NCBI GenBank assembly: GCA_023391635.1
Contig: JAEWAQ010000067.1
Span: forward strand, 1-64,000
Reading direction: 5' to 3'
Source of the DNA: Bacillota bacterium
Lineage (GTDB): Bacteria; Bacillota; Bacilli; Paenibacillales; Paenibacillaceae
DNA length: 64,000 nucleotides
Position 1 is the stretch's first letter. The number at the start of each line of letters is the position of its first letter. The notes under the pieces are model-generated. The model searched no databases. It worked only from the letters and a program-made list of their open reading frames with translations, and was not told the DNA's origin. Shown piece after piece: positions 24,659 through 32,412 of this stretch. The translations under genes were made by a program, and so were the position numbers.

Positions 24659-26017
24659 ATGAATGGGATCGAGTGGGTGCCGGTGCAGTTGCTTCAATGG
24701 GTCTTGTCTACTTCGGCGATGGCCTGTCTAATCGTAGGCTTGATCGTTCTTGGAAAGAAAGTACTCGGACATCGCCTGCCGCCGCGTTGGCATTACGTAC
24801 TATGGTTCGTATTGATGGCCAAACTGATCTTGCCGTGGAAGCCGGAGAGCAACTTCAGCGTGTGGAATGCGGTACCGGAGCGCAACTTGCCTGTCATCGA
24901 CGCAACGATTGAAGCGTTCTCCCCTATATCACCGGAAATAAACGCCAAGCCCGATATGCTGCCGCTCGTCTTGTTTATTGTATGGTTGGCGGTGTTTCTT
25001 GGGATGGTGCTTTACGCTTTCGGCGTCAACAGGCGGTTTGCCTGGAAATTGCACCAAGAGAGGGAGATTGACGATCCGGACGTTCTGGACATGTTCGAGG
25101 CGTGTAAACAACGGATGTCCATCCGAAGAAACATTCGTCTGGTGGAATCGGATCTTGTTTCCGCACCGGCGCTTTTCGGGTTTCTGCGGCCATGTCTCAT
25201 CATTCCGAATCTGAAAACTTTGGCGCTCCGTCCGGATCAATTGCGTTACATATTTCTGCATGAGCTGGCCCATGCAAGAAGAAATGATATTGCCGCAAAT
25301 TGGGTCATGCGGCTCCTGCTTGCCGTTCATTGGTTCAATCCGTTTATCTGGTATGCCTGTTACCGGATGCGAGAAGACCAGGAAATCGCGTGCGATGCCT
25401 TGGCACTTACCCGTGTTCATCCGGATGAGACCAAATCTTACGGACATACACTTATCGAGATGTTTGAGAAATCGTCGACGTCCAACCGAGTGACGGGAAT
25501 TGCCGGTCTTTTCGGAAACATGCCAAAAATGAAGAGAAGAATCGCGATGATCCGATCGTTCCGGCCGTCATCGCGACGTCGTTCGCTGTTCGGCGCGGCT
25601 GTCCTCATTGTACTGTGCTTGTTCGTTATGATCGCAGACAGAGCGCCTGTTCAAGCCGCTTTGCCTATGCCGGCCACGGGGTCTGCCCACGTTGAAGGCA
25701 GAATCATTAAGCTAAGTTCGTTCAAACTTGGTGTCGAAACGCAAAGAAGTCTGCTGTTGGCCAAGGAAAATGGAAACTGGAAGATCCGCTTTATAAAGGA
25801 AAACGGGGAAATCGATCCGGAAATGAACGATGCTACCGGTGTGTTGACCTTTCCTGAACGTGAAACTATCGATTACAACAGGCCCGGAATCCGGTATCTT
25901 GTGTTTGTGAAAAGCGAGTTCGATGTCGAATGGAAACTTGCAGCTATCAAAGAAGGAATAGATGCGGTAAAGCAATATCTGCAAACGATCGATGACGAAT
26001 ATAGAGTGACTATGTAG
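24659..26017 (+). CDS. M56-family (BlaR1-like) membrane metalloprotease without penicillin-binding sensor domain
   Basis: 452 residues. Helices lie near 15-32, 43-60 and 100-122. The zinc motif HELAH is at 201-205, with the third ligand in REDQEIACDAL (~238-248). A further helix lies at ~309-327. BlaR1/MecR1 carry ~250 residues of penicillin-binding sensor after that helix; here only ~120 residues follow, with no SxxK pattern, and they look like a small beta-rich domain (LLLAKENGNWKIRFIKENGE). So it probably senses something other than a beta-lactam and then cleaves the upstream repressor. ATG 24659 has AAGGAG seven bases upstream. Confidence 0.88.
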   Translation: MNGIEWVPVQLLQWVLSTSAMACLIVGLIVLGKKVLGHRLPPRWHYVLWFVLMAKLILPWKPESNFSVWNAVPERNLPVIDATIEAFSPISPEINAKPDMLPLVLFIVWLAVFLGMVLYAFGVNRRFAWKLHQEREIDDPDVLDMFEACKQRMSIRRNIRLVESDLVSAPALFGFLRPCLIIPNLKTLALRPDQLRYIFLHELAHARRNDIAANWVMRLLLAVHWFNPFIWYACYRMREDQEIACDALALTRVHPDETKSYGHTLIEMFEKSSTSNRVTGIAGLFGNMPKMKRRIAMIRSFRPSSRRRSLFGAAVLIVLCLFVMIADRAPVQAALPMPATGSAHVEGRIIKLSSFKLGVETQRSLLLAKENGNWKIRFIKENGEIDPEMNDATGVLTFPERETIDYNRPGIRYLVFVKSEFDVEWKLAAIKEGIDAVKQYLQTIDDEYRVTM

Positions 26018-26070
26018 CTATTGGGGCTTCGGTCGAAACTGGATGTCAATTCAATAGGAGTTGTGATGTA

Positions 26071-27387
26071 ATGAAAATCAAACAATGGTTTGTCATGATT
26101 GTTGTGGTCATCTTGGTCGTCACAGCTTCCGCGTGCATAGGCAATAAAGATATAGACATGGAACCGGTCGAAATTCATTTCCAGTCACTGTTACCGGAAA
26201 ACTTCAGTACAGATCCTTTAATGAAACCTCTCCTGGACGCCGTTACAGACTATAATCAACTTCATCCGAATATGAAAGTCATCGTCGATTACATGGACAT
26301 TCCCGTTGGTACGGCCTTCAGCGATACGAGACAGAACTTGATCAAACGGCTGGAGAGCGATACGGCACCGGATATTGTTGATACGACTGCGGTCAATATT
26401 CAAATTGCCGAGAGCAAGGGGCTATTGCGCGACTTGCTGCCGCTTGTGACCCAGGAGTTGGATATCCCCCAGCAGGTTCTCGATTACGGCATGATCAATG
26501 GCAAATTGCTTTCATTGCCTTTCGGGGCCCATCCGAGCGCAATTTTTTTCAACAAAGAACTTTTCGATGAAGCCAAGATTCCGTATCCCGAAGACGATTG
26601 GACGTGGGATCAATTTCGGGATATTTCGAAAAAGATGAAAGATCACGAATCCATGCTGCCCTACGATTTCACTATGTTAGACATGCTTCTGTCCAGCACC
26701 GGGAATGGCGTGCTGTCGCCCGACGGGACGACTTCCGTCGGATATTTGGATAGCCCGGAGGCTGTCCGAATGCTGCAATGGCTCAATGCATCTTATCATG
26801 ATGATGCAAATGGCGTTGTATCCGATATTAATGACATTTTTGGCGGATTTGACGGTTTGCAGGCCGGAATGTTCGTAGGCGGCCTGGGCGATCACTTTCA
26901 CAATTTTGAGGGGGACAACAAGAAGAGGCTCGGCGTTGCTCCATTGCCCTATTTTACAGGCGGACAACGAGTTAATCCGATGTGGTTTTCCGGGTACGGC
27001 ATCTCACAGAAAAGCAAGCATTCGGAGGAAGCGTGGGAATTCATCCAATATCTTACCTTGGAAGTGAACAATCATTCGCTTCAACTGGCTGCAGAATACA
27101 TACCAACCAGCAATGCCGTTGCGGAAGCAGCAGGGGCGAACGCAGATCCGACCAAGCGCGTCTATATCGAAGAGTTGAAATATGCGGTTCAATTATCGAG
27201 TGGCAACAATCCGTTCTATGTGCAGGCGGCAAGAAATGAAGAGCTGAAGGAGATATTCGGGAAGCTGGTGGTGGCCAAGGATGAGGAAATCGCAGGCAAG
27301 CTGCATGAACTCGCGCTCAAGCTGGACGGAGAATTGAAACGATTGGAGCTCGAGAGCGAGAAACAGTCGGAAAGTGTGTCACCATGA
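26071..27387 (+). CDS. extracellular solute-binding lipoprotein, orphan
   Basis: 438 residues with a lipoprotein signal (VILVVTASACIG, Cys ~22). The fold pattern is type 1 SBP: FSDTRQNLIKRLESDTAPDIVD, LLRDLLPLVTQ, LPFGAHPSAIFFNKELFDEA and TWDQFRDISKKMKDH. A long charged C-terminal helix (LALKLDGELKRLELESEKQSES) is unusual for a sugar SBP. It follows the M56 protease by 53 bases on the same strand and no permease gene adjoins. It may serve a distant importer or provide an extracellular sensing partner; both are inferred. An AATAGGAG site precedes the ATG. Confidence 0.85.
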   Translation: MKIKQWFVMIVVVILVVTASACIGNKDIDMEPVEIHFQSLLPENFSTDPLMKPLLDAVTDYNQLHPNMKVIVDYMDIPVGTAFSDTRQNLIKRLESDTAPDIVDTTAVNIQIAESKGLLRDLLPLVTQELDIPQQVLDYGMINGKLLSLPFGAHPSAIFFNKELFDEAKIPYPEDDWTWDQFRDISKKMKDHESMLPYDFTMLDMLLSSTGNGVLSPDGTTSVGYLDSPEAVRMLQWLNASYHDDANGVVSDINDIFGGFDGLQAGMFVGGLGDHFHNFEGDNKKRLGVAPLPYFTGGQRVNPMWFSGYGISQKSKHSEEAWEFIQYLTLEVNNHSLQLAAEYIPTSNAVAEAAGANADPTKRVYIEELKYAVQLSSGNNPFYVQAARNEELKEIFGKLVVAKDEEIAGKLHELALKLDGELKRLELESEKQSESVSP

Positions 27388-27730
27388 GCGATTGGCTCGC
27401 ACACCTGGACGATCTCCGGAAATATTGTTTCTTTCTGACCAAAGCGAAGGTTAAAACGGGAGTTCGACCAGGAGACGGAAGTTCGCCGTATTTTATCTTT
27501 GGATGTCGAAGGTTGGTCGCAGGCCATTATGCGGAACTTGCCGCCGTTGCAAGATCCCCCGTCCATAAGTCGTTCCGGTTTCATTCTAAAGAACGGGCGG
27601 CGCAAGAAGAATGCATTTATGTAATCATTACCGACTGGCAATATACGATGTCCGCCCTCGTGCTCGCGCGCGAAAAATCGCCAAAGCATGTCATACGACG
27701 ATGCCTCGGCGGTTTTGTCGCGTTCCCCTA
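27384..27730 (+). other. stretch without a convincing gene; possible sigma-factor-like N-terminus, then degenerate
   Basis: A frame starting ATGA-coupled to the previous stop begins SDWLAHLDDLRKYCFFLTK, which recalls the first helix of extracytoplasmic sigma factors. The residues after it do not continue that family, and the frame runs antisense into the cyclase gene at 27731. A second frame (27439-27621) encodes charged residues but has no start. No terminator or promoter is evident. It may be a decayed sigma-factor gene; the evidence is weak. Confidence 0.3.
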
Positions 27731-28366
27731 TCAGTCTCCCAGCAAGAACGCCCTGGCGGGCGCTGCTTCGATACCGGTCATCTTGAGCGGGGCGAGCACG
27801 AGCGTATAGCTGCCCGCTTCCACATGCGCAAGCCGCAACCCTTCGACGATGATGACGCCGCCGCGCATCAAAGTACGGTGCGTCGGAAATTCCGGCTGCG
27901 CGCGTTCGATGCCCAACGCATCCGTCCCGACGAGCGCCACGCCGACTTCCGCCAAGTACGCCGCGCCCTCCGCGTCCAGGTACGGAAATGCCGTGTCGTA
28001 GCGATCGCTGTACGAGCTGGACGTCTTGAACAGAATCCGCTCACCACGCTGAATCGCAAGCGGCAACAAGTCCGATATTCCAATATGGCCCTTAACGTGC
28101 GTCAAGTCGGCAACCCGCGCCGGTCCACACAGCTGTTCGAGCATAATCGTCTCGATCGTCTCACCGTTCGCGAGCATATGCAGCGGCGCATCCACATGAG
28201 TACCGGTATGCAGATTCATACCGAGACGGCTCTCATGCGGCCCGCCTTGATTATGATTCGAGACGTTCGTAATGCTCGGCTTCTTGTTCTCGTCGTTCTC
28301 CCACACTTGCATGCCGGATTCGATCGTCATGCTGATGTCGATGATTCGTCCCAACCTCGTCGCCAA
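27731..28366 (-). CDS. cyclase-family metal-dependent hydrolase (kynurenine-formamidase-like)
   Basis: About 211 residues. The metal motif HTGTHVDAPLHM (His-Gly-Thr-His-x-Asp) is complete and is followed by the family's VGTDALGIE and LMRGGVIIVEGL strands. Members hydrolyse N-formylkynurenine or other amides and lactones. A TTG at 28366 is chosen as start because GGGGAGG lies eight bases before it and the product then begins with IIDISMTIESG as in relatives. It follows zwf by 38 bases on the same strand and is likely cotranscribed. No tryptophan-catabolism genes adjoin, so the substrate is open. Confidence 0.82.
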   Translation of the reverse strand: MATRLGRIIDISMTIESGMQVWENDENKKPSITNVSNHNQGGPHESRLGMNLHTGTHVDAPLHMLANGETIETIMLEQLCGPARVADLTHVKGHIGISDLLPLAIQRGERILFKTSSSYSDRYDTAFPYLDAEGAAYLAEVGVALVGTDALGIERAQPEFPTHRTLMRGGVIIVEGLRLAHVEAGSYTLVLAPLKMTGIEAAPARAFLLGD

Positions 28367-28404
28367 CGTCCAGTCCTCCCCATCAACGCCTATACCCGCA
28401 CTGC

Positions 28405-29955
28405 CTACTTGTCCGAATTCGTCACCCAGATCACGTTGTCTTCCTCTTGCCCGTTCACCGGCCACCAGTGAAAACCGTCTTCGTGCAGCAGCTTGTCAGC
28501 TTGCGGCGGTCCCCACGATCCCGCCGGATACAGCGCGGGCTCGATGCCGTATTCTTGCCAAGCCTCGGCGATCGGATCGATCAATTGCCAAGCCGCCGCC
28601 AGCTCATCCCAGCGCGTGAAGTACGTCGAATCCCCGCGGGCCGCATCGAAGATGAGCCGCTCGTACGCCTCAGGCGTGTTGATGCCGATCTGACAGCTCT
28701 GGCAAAATTCCATCGCGACCGGCTGGATGCTCATGTCATTGCCCGGCTTCTTCGCATTGATCTTGATGTAGATCCCTTCCATCGGATTGACCCGAATGAC
28801 CAGCAAATTCGGGGCAAGATCCTGTCTGCGGGCAAACAATACGTTATTCGGCACGTTCTTGAATTCGACGACGATCTCCGTTGACTTTACCGGCAGCCGC
28901 TTGCCCGTCCGCACATAGAATGGCACGCCAGCCCAGCGGAAATTGTCGACGAACACGCGAGCCGCGAAGAACGTCTCCGTCACCGATGCCGGATCGACGC
29001 GGTCCTCCTGGCGGTAGCCGCTCAGCTCCTTGCCCTTGAGCGACCCTTGCGCATACTGGCCGCGCACGATCCGGCTGCGCACGTCGTCGGCCGAAGCGAA
29101 CCTGCGGACCGACCGCAGCACTTTGACCTTCTCATCGCGAATATCTTCCGGATCGAGCCGGCTCGGCGATTCCATCGCGATCATCGTCAGCATCTGCAGC
29201 ATGTGGTTCTGCACCATGTCGCGCAGCGCCCCGGATTTGTCGTAATAGGCGCCGCGCTCTTCGACGCCGACCGTCTCGGATAGCGTGATCTGCACGTTGG
29301 CGATATGGTTCCGATTCCATAGCGGCTCGAAGAATGCGTTCGCGAACCGGATCATCTCGATGTTCTGCACCATTTCCTTGCCGAGATAATGATCGATGCG
29401 GAATACTTCCTCTTCCTTGAACACGCGGCTGATCTCTTCGTTCAGCCGGTGTGCGGACGGATAATCGTAACCGAACGGCTTCTCGATGACGAGCCGGTGC
29501 CAACCGGCGCATTCCAGCATGCCGCCGTCACGCAAGCTGTGGGACACCGTGCCGAACAACTCCGGCGCCAGCGCCAGATAGAACAGGCGGTTGCCGGGAA
29601 TGCCGAACTTCGTTTCCAGCTCCTCCGTATGGCTCTTCAATTGACGGAACCCGTCCACGTTGCCGATATCGAGCGATTGGTAGCTGAAGTGCGCGGCGAA
29701 CGCATCCCAGTCTTCCGACTCGCCGGGCTTGTACCGGCAAAACTCGCGAATCGATTCATGCACGTCATCGCGGAACTGCTGCTCCGTACGCGGGCGGCGC
29801 GCCAATCCGACGACCGCAAACCGCTCACCCAGTTTGCCTTCGCGATATAAGCTGTAAAGGGCGGGAAACAGCTTGCGCTTCGCCAGGTCTCCAGTCGCCC
29901 CGAAAATAAAGTAGACCGCCTCATGCGCGGAAACTTCCGATCTTCTATCCGTCAT
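28405..29955 (-). CDS. zwf: glucose-6-phosphate 1-dehydrogenase
   Basis: About 516 residues. The NADP-binding motif FGATGDLAKRKLFPALY is near the start, the conserved EKPFGYD follows, and the active-site signature RIDHYLGKE is present. The C-terminal sheet has VPFYVRTGKRLP. It catalyses glucose-6-phosphate plus NADP+ to 6-phosphogluconolactone, the entry to the oxidative pentose phosphate pathway. ATG 29955 gives MTDRRSE; an ATG three codons upstream (29964) sits only four bases from GGGAG. The formamidase-like gene follows it; pgl and gnd are not nearby. Confidence 0.93.
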   Translation of the reverse strand: MTDRRSEVSAHEAVYFIFGATGDLAKRKLFPALYSLYREGKLGERFAVVGLARRPRTEQQFRDDVHESIREFCRYKPGESEDWDAFAAHFSYQSLDIGNVDGFRQLKSHTEELETKFGIPGNRLFYLALAPELFGTVSHSLRDGGMLECAGWHRLVIEKPFGYDYPSAHRLNEEISRVFKEEEVFRIDHYLGKEMVQNIEMIRFANAFFEPLWNRNHIANVQITLSETVGVEERGAYYDKSGALRDMVQNHMLQMLTMIAMESPSRLDPEDIRDEKVKVLRSVRRFASADDVRSRIVRGQYAQGSLKGKELSGYRQEDRVDPASVTETFFAARVFVDNFRWAGVPFYVRTGKRLPVKSTEIVVEFKNVPNNVLFARRQDLAPNLLVIRVNPMEGIYIKINAKKPGNDMSIQPVAMEFCQSCQIGINTPEAYERLIFDAARGDSTYFTRWDELAAAWQLIDPIAEAWQEYGIEPALYPAGSWGPPQADKLLHEDGFHWWPVNGQEEDNVIWVTNSDK

Positions 29956-30172
29956 ATGCCTCATCGATCTCCCTGTCGGAACCGCCTGGTGCCCAGTGCG
30001 GCAAAACCGAGTTTTCTTGTTCATGTAGTGTAGCATAACCGCATCGCCAATGCCATGCATGGCGTGGAAATTTCAGGAACAGAAAACACAGCTGCGCCGG
30101 GCATTCGTCTATGCACGTTCGCCCTGATCGGCATAGAATGAGGCGAACACGTTAAGGAAAGGAGGGGAGACT

Positions 30173-30550
30173 TTGTTCGAATGTCGTGTTGAACCTGTGG
30201 AGAAACAACTGCTCCCCTATTGCGGCATGCCAGTCTGTCTGCTCATGAAAGACGGCAGGCGCATCGTCGGCCGAATGACGTCATGCCGTAAGGGTGCCCT
30301 CATCTTGAACGGAGACGGCCGCAGCGAGTCGGCAGCAGCCGCTTCTTCCCGAAGCACTGCCGGTCGACGCGCCAAGCGCACCCGGATCCAATCCCGTAAC
30401 CGAAAGCCGCAAACAACCGCAAACGTTCCATATGTGCCAGTCGAACCGCTCGCCCCATTCGGTTCGCTCAGTCTCGGACCGTTGGCATGGGAAACGGCAA
30501 AGTCGAACCAGGTGCCACTGCGGGCGATCGAGTCGGTCCTCATCTTGTAA
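30173..30550 (+). CDS. small basic protein of unknown function
   Basis: 125 residues, TTG start preceded by AAAGGAGGGG. The first ~45 residues (YCGMPVCLLMKDGRRIVGRM, ALILNG) look like a short beta-barrel such as an Sm-like or spore-associated domain. The middle (~50-80) is rich in Ser, Arg and Lys and looks disordered. The C-terminus is hydrophobic and Pro-rich. I do not recognise a named family. It has its own strong ribosome site and a terminator follows at 30603-30643, which supports a real single-gene transcript. Confidence 0.6.
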   Translation: MFECRVEPVEKQLLPYCGMPVCLLMKDGRRIVGRMTSCRKGALILNGDGRSESAAAASSRSTAGRRAKRTRIQSRNRKPQTTANVPYVPVEPLAPFGSLSLGPLAWETAKSNQVPLRAIESVLIL

Positions 30551-30602
30551 TCGCGACGCGCGGCAGGCGGCGCCCAGCCGGGAATGGCCAGACTGCGACG
30601 AT

Positions 30603-30643
30603 CAGCAGGCGCCGCCCCGCCGAAGGGGTTCGATCGCCTGCTG
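30603..30643 (+). terminator. intrinsic terminator after the small basic protein gene
   Basis: CAGCAGGCG / CGCCTGCTG outer stem with an inner CCCC / GGGG stem, followed by TTTCTTG. Confidence 0.65.
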
Positions 30644-30647
30644 TTTC

Positions 30648-30677
30648 TTGTCATTTGTCTTCGTTTTCCGTTATATT
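30648..30677 (+). promoter_or_regulatory. sigma-A promoter of the DeoR-AraL-AraM operon
   Basis: -35 TTGTCA (30648-30653) and -10 TATATT (30672-30677) with an 18-base spacer, 34 bases before the DeoR start. Confidence 0.55.
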
Positions 30678-30711
30678 CAGTACATATGGAATCGCACTGG
30701 AGGTGCTCTCG

Positions 30712-31476
30712 ATGTTTGCTGAACAACGAAGGGACTATATCGTCGGTCAATTGAACAGGCATCAGCAAGTGACGGTCAAGCAGTTGGCGGCGGAGCTCGG
30801 CATCTCGGAAGGCACGCTCCGCACCGACTTGCGGATCATGGAGGAAGAAGGACTGCTCGAACGGACGCACGGCGGCGCCGTGCCGCCCCGCAACCGCTAC
30901 AGCGTGGCGTCGGTCCCGTTCGCTTCCCGCAGCGAGCTGAATCCCGCGGAGAAATCGGCGATCGGACAAGCTGCCGCGAAGCTCGTCAGCCGCGGCCAAT
31001 GCATCATGCTGGATGCCAGTTCCACCGCGCTGGAGCTTGCCCGGCAGTTGGTCGACATGGATTACTTGACGGTCGTCACCAACGGACTGGAATCGGCGAT
31101 GGAGCTCAATCGGAACCCGAAAATCAACGTCATCCTGATCGGGGGCATCCTGCGCCCCGCGTCGCGGACGATCGAAGGGCTGCTTGGCAGAAGCATCCTG
31201 CAGGACATCCACGCCGATCTGTTCTTTACGTCCTCCGAAGGCTTCTCGCTGAAAGCCGGCATGACGGATTTCAGCCCGTACGAAGCGGAATTGAAGAAGG
31301 CGATGAGCGCCAACGCGGAGGAAGTCGTCGCCCTGCTGGACCATACGAAGTTGGGGCGCCAATCGATCGCCACTTCGATCCACGCGGCGGATGTCGATAC
31401 ATTGGTGACGGACACGCGCGCGAATCGCGCGTTCCTGCAATCCCTCCAGCGGACGCGGGTAATCGTTGCGGAATGA
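30712..31476 (+). CDS. DeoR-family transcriptional regulator
   Basis: 254 residues from ATG 30712 with TGGAGG upstream. The helix-turn-helix is VTVKQLAAELGISEGTLRTDL (~19-39), followed by ERTHGGAVPP and the DeoRC sensor (LDASSTALELARQL, VVTNGLESA, IGGILRP, TSSEGFSLKAG). It likely represses itself and the downstream AraL-like and AraM genes, with a phosphorylated polyol or sugar as inducer. The next gene starts 132 bases downstream on the same strand. The upstream-region promoter supports an independent transcription unit. Confidence 0.92.
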   Translation: MFAEQRRDYIVGQLNRHQQVTVKQLAAELGISEGTLRTDLRIMEEEGLLERTHGGAVPPRNRYSVASVPFASRSELNPAEKSAIGQAAAKLVSRGQCIMLDASSTALELARQLVDMDYLTVVTNGLESAMELNRNPKINVILIGGILRPASRTIEGLLGRSILQDIHADLFFTSSEGFSLKAGMTDFSPYEAELKKAMSANAEEVVALLDHTKLGRQSIATSIHAADVDTLVTDTRANRAFLQSLQRTRVIVAE

Positions 31477-31608
31477 TAAGCGAATTCGCCCGCGTAACGG
31501 CAACATATGTCGTCGAATAACAACACGGGCAATCGCAAACAAATGTTGACAAACGACAGCAAACGACCGGACAATGAAACATATCACGTAAATAGCGAGG
31601 ACATCTCA

Positions 31609-32412
31609 ATGCCAAATCACACAGAAGGCTTCTTGATCGACTTGGACGGAACGGTCTACCGGGGCGAACGATTGATCGAAGGCGCGGCGGATACGATCCG
31701 GCTGATCGCCAGTCGGGGGAAGCGCTTTGTATTCGTAAGCAACCGCGGCAACATCTCGCGTGCGATGTGCCAAGAGAAGCTCGCACAGATGGGGCTGGAA
31801 GTGCCGCCCGAAACGCTGCTGTTAACGTCGACTGTGACTGCCATGTATTTGCGGGACCATCACCCCGATAGCTCCGTATGGGTACTTGGCGAACAAGGGC
31901 TCAAGGACGAATTGACGGCCTTCGGCATTCGGCTGGCTCTGCGCCCGGAGGCCGCCGGGTGGCTGGTCATCACGCTGCACGAAACGCTTACGTATCAAGA
32001 TCTGAACCAGGCGTTCAGGGCTGTACGCAGCGGCGCGAACATCATCGCCACGAACGCCGACCGGATGGTGCCGACGGAGGAAGGAGATTGCATCGACGTC
32101 GCCGGGATGATCGGCGCCATCGCTTACTCGACCGGCAAAGATCCGGATGTCGTCGTCGGCAAGCCGTCTTCGATCATGGCGGATGCCGCGCTGCGCGTGC
32201 TGGGCTTGCCTCCGGACCGGTGCATGGTGATCGGGGACAGCTTATCTTCCGATATCGCGCTTGCCGGCAGCCACGGCATGAGATCCGCGCTCGTCCTGTC
32301 GGGTTCGGCCACACGTGAAGACGCAGACGGGCATGCCGGGCATCGACCGGACATGATCTGGCATTCGCTGGCGGATTTGCGCCAGTACTTGGAGGAGGGA
32401 AGATCATCATGA
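31609..32412 (+). CDS. HAD-IIA sugar phosphatase (AraL/NagD-like)
   Basis: 267 residues. HAD motif I is FLIDLDGTVYRG (nucleophile Asp ~11, Asp ~13), motif II VSNRGNIS, motif III Lys in VVGKPSS, and motif IV MVIGDSLSSDI. The C2-type cap between them matches NagD/AraL phosphatases. In B. subtilis, AraL removes phosphate from accumulated sugar phosphates and lies beside araM, just as here, but no arabinose genes are present. The ATG follows GAGG eight bases upstream and the stop overlaps the next start (ATGA), so the pair is translationally coupled. Confidence 0.88.
   Translation: MPNHTEGFLIDLDGTVYRGERLIEGAADTIRLIASRGKRFVFVSNRGNISRAMCQEKLAQMGLEVPPETLLLTSTVTAMYLRDHHPDSSVWVLGEQGLKDELTAFGIRLALRPEAAGWLVITLHETLTYQDLNQAFRAVRSGANIIATNADRMVPTEEGDCIDVAGMIGAIAYSTGKDPDVVVGKPSSIMADAALRVLGLPPDRCMVIGDSLSSDIALAGSHGMRSALVLSGSATREDADGHAGHRPDMIWHSLADLRQYLEEGRSS

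Noticed and set aside
30217..31587. 456-codon minus-strand frame over the DeoR gene
   Set aside because: Overlaps a well-supported DeoR gene with promoter and ribosome site; composition is typical of a shadow.
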